NCBI GenBank assembly: GCA_014155875.1
Contig: JACEFZ010017867.1
Coordinates: 32,501 to 96,500, forward strand
Source: Cepaea nemoralis
Taxonomy: Eukaryota > Mollusca > Gastropoda > Stylommatophora > Helicidae
Direction: 5' to 3'
DNA length: 64,000 nt
A model generated the notes under the pieces. That model was not told the origin of the DNA and ran no database searches. It saw only the letters and a program-made list of their open reading frames with translations. This document shows, in pieces, positions 54,880 to 64,000 of this stretch (positions within the stretch are counted from its first letter, which is position 1; the number at the start of each line of letters is the position of its first letter). A program made the position numbers and the translations under genes.

Positions 54880-55310
54880 AAAAGCAGTAATAAAACAAAT
54901 GATTCGTATCTTATGTAATAAGTCACTGTCATTGAATATTAGACAGAGTATGCTGCAATGGTATCTTTTAAGTTGTTCAGCCATATGGGTGTACATCATG
55001 GGATGTGGGCGAACAACTTAGACAGGGCTTGCAGACAAAGGACATGTGGTTTCTGAGGCGTGTGTTGCAGATTCTTTAGACTGTCAGAGTAACCTAGCAA
55101 CTCTTACCTAGGAAAGGCTGAATGACATTAGAACAGCATCAACTAATCTAAGTGTAGACATAATGTGTGTTTGGTCATATGCTGAGAAGCGAGGCTTTAG
55201 ACAATACCATCGCGACTGCACTGGTCAGCGGTAAAAGCGAGCGACTGACCGAGATAGATCATGCTGGATGGGCTGGGGCGGTGACATGGAGCAACACCAT
55301 CAATTTATCT
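54880..55310 (+). pseudogene. RTE-like LINE 3' end, fragment
   Basis: RILCNKSLSLNIRQSMLQWY-like start, then CLRFFRLSE, then VWSYAEKRGFRQYHRDCTGQ, a decayed version of the tail blocks at 38300-38770 (FGHVMR.EALENIVTTGK). Confidence 0.7.
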
Positions 55311-55727
55311 CATCCTAACATCTATTTATAACGCACGTACTACTTAGCTATATGGCGCGGCACATGTTGATGGCGGTGATTCGGCAGATGATGACGATGC
55401 CACGAACATGTCACAAGTCATACAGTCTCCTATCACAGGATGTACGAGACGAATCTAAGCGCATTGCTCGAATTCCGTAGCACCGCGAGAACCCAACTTT
55501 GTGTATAACAACATCAGATTTTCTCTGAATATTCATGTGTAGCTAGGTTTCTCAATGTTACAAGTATGCCTGCGAGGTGACTCATCATGGTGTGTATATG
55601 AGGAGGCATCCATATGGCGCCCAGCAAGCACATATTTGTTGTGGTACGTATGATGCTTGTTACAGTGGCAATAGTGGTTGTTGGTTGTAATGGCAATGAT
55701 TGTTCTCCGTGTACCGCCACACATAAA
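55311..55727. other. unassigned, includes a SINE-core match
   Basis: GCTCGAATTCCGTAGCACCG at 55468-55487 matches the core of the SINEs at 31640 and 52360 (GAACTCCGTAGC). A SINE head is not visible. Confidence 0.45.
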
Positions 55728-55885
55728 GAGGTCCTGTGTTGTGGGAAAGCTTTAATGATCAGATGTAAGTAAATCAAGTATGCAAGTGAAGGGCCCTGTT
55801 AGACGCCTTACGTGAAGAGGGCCTGTGTTGTGGGACAGCTCTTATGGTCAGATGGAAGTAAATCAAGTAAGCAAGTAAAGGGTCC
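55728..55885 (+). repeat. 88-bp duplication
   Basis: GAGGTCCTGTGTTGTGGGAA (55728) and GAGGGCCTGTGTTGTGGGAC (55816), both followed by similar TAAGTAAATCAAGTA..GCAAGT DNA. Confidence 0.9.
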
Positions 55886-56639
55886 TATTTATTATTATTT
55901 ATTATTTTTTATAAAATACTCGTGAATATTAAAATTAGTAAATTCTGTCTATTTTCATGTCTCTTTGTACATGTAGTCCTATTTATTAGACACTAAACCT
56001 AAACTTTCATAAATTTCATAATTTTTTTTGAACTGTATTCCATATTAATATTATAATGGGAATTCCATGGAATAGGATGAGATGGAACAGGCATAAATTA
56101 CCACTGGATGGGATGGGATGGGATGCGAAAGGATAATATATCCCATGGACAAGCCTGCCAATCGCCATTCGATTGATAGTGGGACAGTATTACGCCGGCC
56201 GATTTTATTTCCCAAGCCTGTCCTGGAATCCAATGTTGCATGGGAGAATCTGTGAGAACAGGTCTTATTTAACCCCCGTAGAAGGTGTCCGGGCAGTCTG
56301 AAATCACAACATGTCGGCGCTGATAATTTACATGTGCACCGGATTTGTTTGTGCAAATGTTCTATGTTTGCATATGCAGATTTGGATGCTGTTTGCTTAT
56401 GGAGGTGATCATAATGATTGTCTAAGCATGTCTTGAATCCGTTTGTGTTTGGATATCTCTTTGTATACGGAGGTACGAATGACTATACATGGGCATTCTA
56501 CTGATGACCACATCGATGTTATGCCTTTTAGTTAAACAGACCTGCCACATGCATCATCTCCAACAGGAGAAGAATGGACAAGACATGCGTAGTCACACGA
56601 AGGTCATCACAACAAGGAGATACTGCAGATACCGGGTTC
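55886..56639. other. unassigned stretch
   Basis: GGATG repeats at 56106-56125 only. No gene or element is recognised. Confidence 0.5.
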
Positions 56640-57160
56640 CCGCCGAGGTAGAAACTGATATAAGGGAACTGATGGAACAGCATTCACACGCCATAGACGT
56701 CATCATCTACACGGACTGGTCAGTGAAGCGCCGCTCAAGGTCAGAGTGGGCATACACAGCACACATGACGGGTAAACAGTCACAGAGGATAGCGGAGCAT
56801 AAGTGAAACTACAGCAAGGAAGTTTACGGAGATCTCAGCCGCCTACAGAACACTCGCATGGGCAACGGGACAAGAAGCCATGCACGCGACCACCATATCA
56901 GACTCCATGAACCTGCTGAAGAGAATTGCAGGGATAGTCTCCGTGGTATATGCGTAGTCAGCATTCCAAAGTCAGGCCTGACACCACTCTCCCGCGTGTA
57001 TGCATCCAGACACGCCAGCATAATGGCCAATGGAACACTCGAACCACATGGCAAATAACATCAATACAAACAGGAAGAAACATGGGCAGGACCGACATCG
57101 TTATTGAAGTATGGAGCCAGCCATCTGATAGATTCGAACCTCCACACTAACAAGGAGTGA
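56640..57160 (+). pseudogene. LINE RNase H fragment
   Basis: The plus strand encodes DVIIYTDWSVKRRSRSEWAY (TDG changed to TDW), then in another frame AAYRTLAWATGQEAMHATTI and SDSMNLLKRIAGI. This is the same RNase H type as at 4458-5155 and 21064-21960 (VIYTDGSVVR..SSWAF, SNSMNMIKRIEEG). The third motif region near 56995 is degenerate. Frame breaks and stops disable it. Confidence 0.75.
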
Positions 57161-57372
57161 AGCCAGGCCAAGCACGCAAAGCTGGTTTGCTCAAGGAAAC
57201 AGTTCATAGGGTTATTTTAAGATGGCTGTTGCACAAAAGGACAGACCCCACATGAGACTAATACACGCAGATGTCAATCGTGATAGCATGACATAATATA
57301 ACAATGTTGTTCGTTATACGTGCACAGATAGATACATTATAGGCATAGATATGAACATGGAGAGGGGAAGTA

Positions 57373-58727
57373 TGCAGGTCGTTTATTTGAAACCCGTTCC
57401 AATGGCTTTATTACAAAAGCATGAATGAAACATTAACAGGTGTGGTAGAATTAAACAAAGCATTCATTTTAAATGAATTATGCACCATGGGTTGGTCAGA
57501 AGACATCGCCGTAGACATCCAGGCAAGCATCCCATTGCTTAGGTAGGCGGCGAATGCCGTCCGCAAAAAAAGGATTGTGGTTGCTCACGGAACCAAGTGT
57601 TTGCCGTGTTCATTACGTCTGCATCTTTGTGAAATCGTTGTCCCTTGAGAGCTTTTTTAATAGGTCTGCACAAATAAAAATCAAATGGTGACAAATCAGG
57701 ATAATAGGCTGGACGTTGCAGAATTTCCCACTTCTTCCAAGTTAATGCTTCCTGCACAATATTTGCAACATGGGGACGAGCATTATCGTGCAACAGAATC
57801 ACACCGCGAGAAAGAGTGCCGGGTCGTTGATTCTTGATGGCTTTTTGCAGCTTGTCTAGTGTTTGCAAGTAGTGGGTAGAGTTGATGTTGACACCAGATT
57901 CTTTAAAGTTGGCCAACAATAGCCCTTCATGGTCAAAAAATGCGCTCAGCATAGCCTTACCAGCGGAAACCTGTAACTTGAATTTTTTGGCTTTTGGTGA
58001 TCAAGCATGCTTTAATTATATGCTCTCTCTTTTGCTGCCCGGCTCAAAGTGGTGACACGATGATTCATTGCCTGCCACTATGCGGAAAAGAAATGCATCA
58101 CCCTCCACTCTTTAACGCAGCAAGTGGTTCAAACACCATTTCATGCGTTCCTCGTTTTGGTGGTCGGTCAACATCCGTGGTACCCACTGTGAACTCACCT
58201 TCCGATATTGCAGTTACTTACGAACGACCTTTTGAAATGTCCCAATTGACAGATCAAATTATTTCGCTAGCGAACGTATGCTTCGACAACGGTTCATCTG
58301 TACTGCTGCATCAATTTTGGCGATGGTTTTTTTCTGCGGCAACAATATGCTCTTGACCCGGCGGTCGAAGATCTGTCGTGAAGTGACGTTCTTTCCGAAA
58401 CATTCGTGCCCAGTCTGTCACTGTTGTCTTCGACACACATTTGTTACCGTACACTGCCTGCATTCTTCGATGAATGTCCATTGGTCGAAATCCTTCAAAG
58501 GAAATAAACTAAACCACAGCTCTTTGAGCTTCTTTGGACGGATTTTGAATCAACCCGGCCATTTTCTCAACGGTCAGAAACAGAACCTATGCATCATGGG
58601 ACGATAAGCACGTGCTCATTTATTCATTGGTCAGTACTTATCACATGACTATGACATGATCATGTTCGACGTAAGCAATTACGCGCGGTGCGGCATGAAC
58701 GGATTTCAAATGAACGCTCCTCGTTGC
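57373..58727 (-). mobile_element. mariner transposon with terminal inverted repeats
   Basis: Near the left end GTCGTTTATTTGAAACCCGT (57379 on) and the reverse of the right end GCGTTCATTTGAAATCCGTT (from about 58715) form an imperfect terminal inverted repeat. TA lies at 57371-57372 and at 58728-58729, the mariner target duplication. Length about 1.35 kb is normal for mariner. It carries a broken transposase on the minus strand. Confidence 0.78.
57539..58570 (-). pseudogene. mariner transposase, broken
   Basis: The minus strand encodes, with stops and frameshifts, the N-terminal HTH remnant, VSSQWVPRMLTDHQNE, FRIVAGNESSCHHFEPGS, SAGKAMLSAFFDHEGLLLAN, LSRGVILLHDNARPHVANIV and RPAYYPDLSPFDFYLC. 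The DD34D triad would be the D of GDE, the D of HDNARPH and the D of (S/F)DF. The first is changed (GNE), so it could not work. The C-terminal 137 codons (57952-57539) are open. Confidence 0.9.
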
Positions 58728-58848
58728 TACACAATCCTCGCTTAGAATGAACTTTGGTACCGGACATGATGGGCAGGAAATTCTATACAGATGCAAGTCG
58801 TGGTTAGGCCTGTCCAGCCATGAAACTCAATGTATGGAACTTGAGTTA

Positions 58849-59147
<299 letters not shown>

Positions 59148-59279
59148 CTTCACAAAGAGGGCCTGTACGAAGACCCTGACAGCGGTCACAGAGGCCAGTT
59201 GTCCTGTTACAGATGTTTTGTAGACACTGCTTTGGGCACTCATCGGTACAATTCTCGCCATGGAAACCATGCACGCATT
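59148..59279 (-). CDS. host exon: EGF-like module of a MEGF/scavenger-receptor-type gene
   Basis: A 132-bp minus-strand exon has acceptor CTCTATTGCAG and donor GAAG|GTAGAC, phase 1 at both ends (2 + 129 + 1). It encodes CVHGFHGENCTDECPKQC, then LQNICNRTTGLCDRCQ and TGPLCE: eight cysteines in the spacing of overlapping EGF-like repeats of MEGF10/11, CED-1 and scavenger receptor F proteins. Such proteins are engulfment or pattern-recognition receptors. Symmetric phase-1 EGF exons are typical of shuffled extracellular modules. The transmembrane exon at 53336-53526 follows on the same strand with a compatible phase. Other EGF exons would be to the right, outside the window or lost. Confidence 0.83.
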
Positions 59280-59364
59280 CTGCAATAGAGTGTCAATCCG
59301 TTCATTCTCAAACTATGTTACACGTTGATCTTTCTAGACAATTTTACATTCAGTAATTTGCCAT
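59280..59364. other. intron next to the EGF exon
   Basis: Contains the acceptor region of the EGF exon. Nothing else is seen. Confidence 0.4.
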
Positions 59365-59850
59365 TTCCGTCTCCCTGGCGAAGATGTTATTGACTTTCTC
59401 CTTAATCCCGTAGGGTAACGCAGCTGCGCGAGATTCGGTAGCGGATCGCGTTGCGTTGGTTACTTGCGGGGGTATGGGAGCCGGTCCCTCAGAAAGCAAT
59501 GCCAAACTACTGAGCGTAATCTTGCCAAGAAATCAGCGGTAAAATGCTGGTGTTGACAGCAATGTCCTGTAAATAGGATATGTGAAAAAAAGATTGCTAT
59601 TACTTTCTGGTCTCCCTGGCCTAGAAGTCAGCGACTTTCTCCATAATCCCATATACTCTCATGAGTAAAGTGACGACGGCGAGAATCGCTAGCAGTTCTA
59701 ACCGCGTCGGTAACTTACGAGGTATGTGAGCCGGTGCTCAGAAAGCAATGGCAAACTACTGAGCGTAATCTTGCCAAGAAAGTAACAATCTGCTGAAACA
59801 TGCTGATGTTGACAGTGATATCCTGTAAAGGATATGCAAACATTTTAATT
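59365..59850 (+). repeat. tandem duplication of about 245 bp
   Basis: TCTCCCTGG (59370 and 59611) and TACTGAGCGTAATCTTGCCA (59508 and 59757) occur in both halves with many substitutions. No reading frame is recognised. Confidence 0.88.
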
Positions 59851-60484
59851 TTAAATTGCTTTCTGAACGGCCGACGTCTCGTTCCATTGAAATCAACGCG
59901 AACCAGTCTACCTCCAAATCACCCGTTGTGGAATTCAAACCCTCGACTAATGTTGGGGTATCGGGACGGGTATATGGTGTTGTCACCCACTGCACTAGAT
60001 TCACGTGTGGTCGAAATCACGTCGGCCGTCCTTACGTCCAAGTCCTTCGAGGAGTAAATCGAGAAGTACCAGCCTACTAAGCAGCCAGCGAACTTGGAAA
60101 ACGAAAACTGAGTCTGGAGCCTTAAACCTAGTGACGTTATGCTCGAAGAAGACATTCAACTATGTTGGAGATAAACACACTGTAATATTAAGTAAGTTAT
60201 GTTCCGTTCCCATACAATGGTAAGTTGGTGTGATGTAAAAAGGTGGATAGACCTTAAGAATGTAATTCAGGAGACACTAAGCACTATATTCTGATGTCGT
60301 AGTTCTTAGATAATCTGTGTACTAGGTTAACCCATTGTGAGTTGTTGTTTTTTTTCTAGTTATGCAGCTTCTATGAAAGCATAAGCATTATGCCTAGGTT
60401 GTGCATTTTACTCCTTAAGCAGTTAAGCTAAGTTAGTAGTGATTTAGGAGATAGTGATTAACTTAGGACCTAGAAAGTTAGAAC
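59851..60484. other. unassigned stretch
   Basis: Nothing is recognised. Confidence 0.45.
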
Positions 60485-60935
60485 CTACAGTTTAGTGTAA
60501 GTCCGAGAAGTCCAGCGCGTAGCAACATAAGTTCGTGTGTCGACTAAGACTACAGTCTACTCTAAGAAAGGAAAGGTGCTGAAGACGGAGGCAGCCAGTC
60601 AGGAAGCGCACCACAGAAATCAGACTGCCAGGCAATTGCGTCATGAATTATGTCAACAACTGTTAAATGTTATGGTGCTCGCCCAACTTTGGACCCCCAG
60701 GCAGATGCAGTGCTGGGGTCTAAGCCTCGTTAGGGTGTAACCACAACTACTGGAGGTTCTTTTCAGATGTCCCGTGGAACCAGGGGGTCTGACAATATAG
60801 CGTCTGGCCATACCAAACAAAGACTTAAAATAATGCACTGGAATGCGGAGGGTGTCACCAAAAAAATGAATAGAAATAGAAAACATCTTGGTCCAAGAAA
60901 AGTTAAGCGTTTGTTGCTTGCAAGAAACTGATGCA
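60485..60935 (+). mobile_element. I-like LINE 5' part, plus orientation
   Basis: It matches 33715-34100 of the full LINE: GAGGCAGCCAGTCAGGAAGC, CTCGCCCAACTTTGGACCCC and ACTTAAAATAATGCACTGGA (KIMHWNAEGV) up to GTTGCTTGCAAGAAACTGAT (CLQET). At 60935 it joins an inverted segment. Confidence 0.88.
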
Positions 60936-62655
60936 TGGTAAATTGTGCTCCACAAAACCAGGTCATCAGCGTACATTGCCGCTTTAATTCCATCCGGTAG
61001 ATTAGCGACAAGATCAGTGATAGAGATTAGAAAAAGTGTGGGGGACAAGAATCTACCCTGGGAAACACCGGGACGCAGTAGTATTTTCTTGCTCTTGAGT
61101 CAATCTATCTGTACTCGGGCTCTTCTGTTGTGCAAGTATGCTTTCACCCATTTGTACATTCTTCCATTGACTTTACAGTTTCTGCGTTTCTTCGTCAGAC
61201 CTTCTTTCCAGACTTTGTCAAAGGCTGTCTTATAATTTATCCATGCCGCAAGCACCAGCTTCTTCTCTTGAAATGCATCCTCAATTTCTCGAGAAAGGTA
61301 GATAGTCTGATCTTCCGTAGAGCTAGCCTGTTGTGGCACAAGGATGTCTTCACTTTTAATGCACCAACGCAGTCTATGATTGATGACGCGTTCCAGTGTT
61401 TTGCAGAGACAACTGGTGAGGCTAATTGTTCTGTAGCTGGAGGCAATGGAACTATCTTTCCCTGATTTTAGGAGGGGTGTCATGATTGCTTCTCTCCATA
61501 CTTGTGGAACGCTGCATAAGGTCCAACTGCTATTGACTATCTGCAATAGCTTTACTTTGGCCTCTGTTCCTAGGTTCCTGATCATTTCATTGGAGATACT
61601 ATCAGATTCCTGGTGACTTTCTCATTTTTAGTTTTGAAATGTCTAGCTCCTGTTCGCTGATTATGATAGGTACCACCAGAACCTCATGTACTATTTCATT
61701 GTGTCATGTTTGTTGCCATTTCTCTTGAATCTCTTGTTGTTTCTCTGGACTAATTTCGATATTATCTTGTGCGAATGAGTCAGAAAAGTGGTCATCTGCT
61801 TGCTTTCCTTGGTTAGATGTTTCTACCTTTATGTAGTGCAATCTTTTAGTTTCACCAAGTGCCCTCATCGTTAAATTTTAAAATTAGTTTCCATAACTTC
61901 CGTGTATATGTTTTAAAGTTCGGTGACTATGGTTTCTCTTGCAAGTATTTCTATCTAGCCTGCAGCTTGGACCTTTGAAATTTGGCTTTTTCGTACTGGT
62001 ATTTATAGTGATGCTCTTGGCTGGGTTTGGCCTCTGCTTGCTTTCTACACACTTCCACATCATTGTGCAACAGCTCCAGTTCACTGCTCCAGTAGGGATT
62101 ATAATGTTTACGGGCTTCTCTTGGTAGTGTTTATCGTGCTGCCTGTAGTATGCATTTCTCAAACACTTCAACTACTTTATTTATGTCTTTCTCAGTGTTC
62201 AGGTTTCTAACCAGTACGCTGGTGATTGTACATTGTCCAGTCTGCTTTACTGTAGTTCCGCCTCGAGAGATTGCTGCTTTCACTTAGAAGCTCATTTTCT
62301 ACAGTTAGAAAGACTGGCCGATGGTCACTGCCACCAAGTTGTTTCCCAACAATTCGTGTAATGTTCCACTCCAGGTACAGTGAATGAAACGCCAGGTCAG
62401 GTGTAGCGGTGGTGTGGCATGATTTAGCTTATAAAGTATATGGGTCAGACGGCTTGTTAATCAAGATGGATATATTCTCATCCTGTCAATCTTTCAGTCT
62501 CTCTCCTCTCTGGTCTATGTGATCATAGCCCCAGCTTTGCGAGTGGCTGTTGAAATTGCCACACACAATCACTTTTTTTTTCTTTTGATGCTAGTGTGCC
62601 AAGTTTCTGTGGGTGACCACTTGAACAGTAGTAATTAAATTGTTGTTCTTTAATG
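60936..62655 (-). pseudogene. I-like LINE, inverted central segment (endonuclease to YADD)
   Basis: On the minus strand it runs from the endonuclease (KVIVCGNFNSHSQSWGYDH at about 62560, GGSDHRPVFLTVENEL at about 62310) through RT fingers, NYKTAFDKVWKEGLTKKRRN, to LFLISITDLVANLPDGIKAA and MYADDLVLWSTI at about 60945. Stops and frameshifts are scattered. Homology ends in the inverted direction at 62655. The 3' half of RT and RNase H are missing. Confidence 0.9.
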
Positions 62656-62815
62656 AATGTCATGATTGATTTAAGACCTAGTCGTCTTCAAATTGCATGG
62701 TTTCTATTTGTATCTCTCACAGTTACTCCCAAAACTCTACTAGGGCATTTCATCTCTGTTATAGTTTCGCGCTTGTTAGTTGCAGAGAGAAAGAGACACG
62801 GAGAGGGCGAGAGAC
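62656..62815. other. short spacer with GA-rich DNA
   Basis: GAGAGAAAGAGACACGGAGA-type DNA at 62785-62825 adjoins the next element. Confidence 0.5.
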
Positions 62816-62819
62816 AGAG

Positions 62820-62970
62820 AGAACGAACGAACGGACTTTATTTTCAAAGAGTAACAAATTGGGCACGCAGGCCGTTCTTACATTCAGCCCATTCAATCAC
62901 TCATCTTTCGTTCATCAATAGTGCATAATCCATTAACATAGGGAAAAAACATTGTCAAAAGAATGTTGTA
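62820..62970 (-). mobile_element. L2/CR1-like LINE 3' end with TTCG tail
   Basis: Plus-strand GAACGAACGAACGGACTTTA, AAGAGTAACAAATTGGGCAC and TCACTCATCTTTCGTTCATC form the reverse of 52890-53050. Its minus-strand start CATTGTCAAAAGAATGTTGT supplies the uninverted reference for the hairpin at 52853. Confidence 0.87.
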
Positions 62971-62974
62971 AACA

Positions 62975-64000
62975 TAATTAATGCATATTACCATGTTAAG
63001 AGACACATCATGGCTAACACGACTTTTTAACATAGCATGGAAAGAAAGGAATGTCCCAGATGATTGGCAACAGGCAATAATAGTACCAATATGGAAAAAG
63101 AAAGGCAATATGAGAGAGTGCGAAACATACAGAGGTATATCACTCCTGAGCCATATAGGGAAAATGTATGCAAAACCTTTGGAACAAAGAGCTAGACCAA
63201 TAGTTGAACAACAGTTAAGCAAAGCACAATTCGGTTTTCGGAAAGGTAAAAGTTGCACTGATGCATTATTTACACTTAGACAAATTTGTGAAAAAACTAT
63301 CGAATATAGTGACCAGCAGAATATTGTGTTTGTGGATCAGGAAAAGGCTTTCGATAGAGTAGACAGATACAAATTATGGACCATTCTTGAAGACTATGGG
63401 ATAGAAGGGCAACTGCTAGAAAACATCATAGCCATGTACCACTCGAGCCAAAGTGCAGTAAGAACACAAGAAGGTATATCAGATATGTTCACAGTAAATA
63501 CTGGAGTGAGACAGGGATGTGTGCTCTCTCCCCTGCTATTCAATATCAACATGGACAGAATTTCCAAAGAAGCAAGTCTCGACAGAACAGATTCAGAAAA
63601 TTTAGAACTCTTTACTCCAGATGAAACAACTGACTCACAGCGATGTGGGCAGACTACAAAATCATATTACTAATCTGAGTTCAACCTGCAGCAGATACAA
63701 TATGAGTATAAACACAGCCAAAACCGAAGCAATGCAAGTTAGCAGATCGCCAGGCCCACTAAGTATACAGATAAATAACACACCTCTGAAACAAGTTAAA
63801 GAATTCAAATACCTTGGAAGTATGATCACAGAAGATGGCAGAGTGGACAGAGAAATTGAAATCAGATGTCAAAAAGCTAGTGCACTTACATATCAACTAT
63901 CACCCTTACTTAAGCATCCAAACATACCCATGTCCGCGAAACGACAGATAATAAACAGCATATTCACACCAACCCTATGCTATCAATCTCAAACCTGGAC
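62975..64000 (+). pseudogene. RTE-like LINE reverse transcriptase, runs off the window
   Basis: The open frame from 62981 encodes WQQAIIVPIWKKKGNMRECE, TYRGISLLSHIGKMYAKPLE, QFGFRKGKSCTDALFTLRQI, NIVFVDQEKAFDRVDRYKLW and NTGVRQGCVLSPLLFNINMD. At the expected YADD site it reads DSENLELFTPDETTD, so the catalytic Asp pair is lost. After a frameshift near 63640 NLSSTCSRYNMSINTAKTEA and FKYLGSMITEDGRVDREIE continue to the right edge. Confidence 0.9.

Overview
The window is eukaryotic (metazoan) DNA. Real protein signal is either broken transposable elements or short open blocks with splice signals, microsatellites are everywhere, and there is no prokaryotic gene packing. The element mix (RTE-like, I-like, L2/CR1-like and R2/HERO-like LINEs, a Ty3/gypsy element of the Gmr1 domain order, Tigger, mariner, hAT, tRNA-derived SINEs) and a receptor-like gene family with fucolectin-type (FTP) and EGF domains suggest an invertebrate, most likely a mollusc or other lophotrochozoan. 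The species is an inference I cannot confirm.

Host genes: on the minus strand I find a scattered set of short exons flanked by AG..GT, and every internal one is phase 1 at both ends. They are an EGF-like exon (59148-59279), a transmembrane terminal exon (53336-53526), a signal-peptide exon (39124-39193), the second half of an FTP lectin domain (20144-20320), a possible C-type-lectin-like exon (17942-18205) and the first half of an FTP domain (3180-3404). In minus-strand order this looks like the end of one membrane receptor gene followed by one or two more related genes (secreted or membrane lectin/EGF receptors), with introns and spacers filled by repeats.

Layout: 1-1.3 kb RTE tail and hAT transposase remnant; 1.66-3.18 kb a 43-bp satellite that repeats the 3' end and 5' splice site of the adjoining FTP exon; 4.4-7.2 kb a 54-bp satellite interrupted by a LINE; 7214-19567 a Tigger element with TA target duplication, whose transposase is split by about 10.9 kb holding a gag-PR-INT-RT-RNaseH element; 19.6-33.3 kb LINE tails, SINEs, minisatellites and GAT-rich DNA; 33304-38985 a second Tigger with a 4.2-kb I-like LINE bounded by a perfect 12-bp target duplication; 39.8-43.15 kb an R2/HERO-like LINE with a restriction-like endonuclease; 43.2-50.9 kb a pile of nested RTE, HERO and I-like fragments; 50.9-55 kb minisatellites, a hAT MITE, a SINE and the transmembrane exon; 55-59 kb LINE RNase H and mariner remnants, then the EGF exon; 60.5-62.66 kb an internally inverted I-like LINE; 63-64 kb an RTE-like reverse transcriptase running off the end.

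Nearly all mobile-element genes carry stops or frameshifts, so the window is mainly a fossil record of nested insertions whose relative order can be read. The host exons are the only sequences that look constrained.
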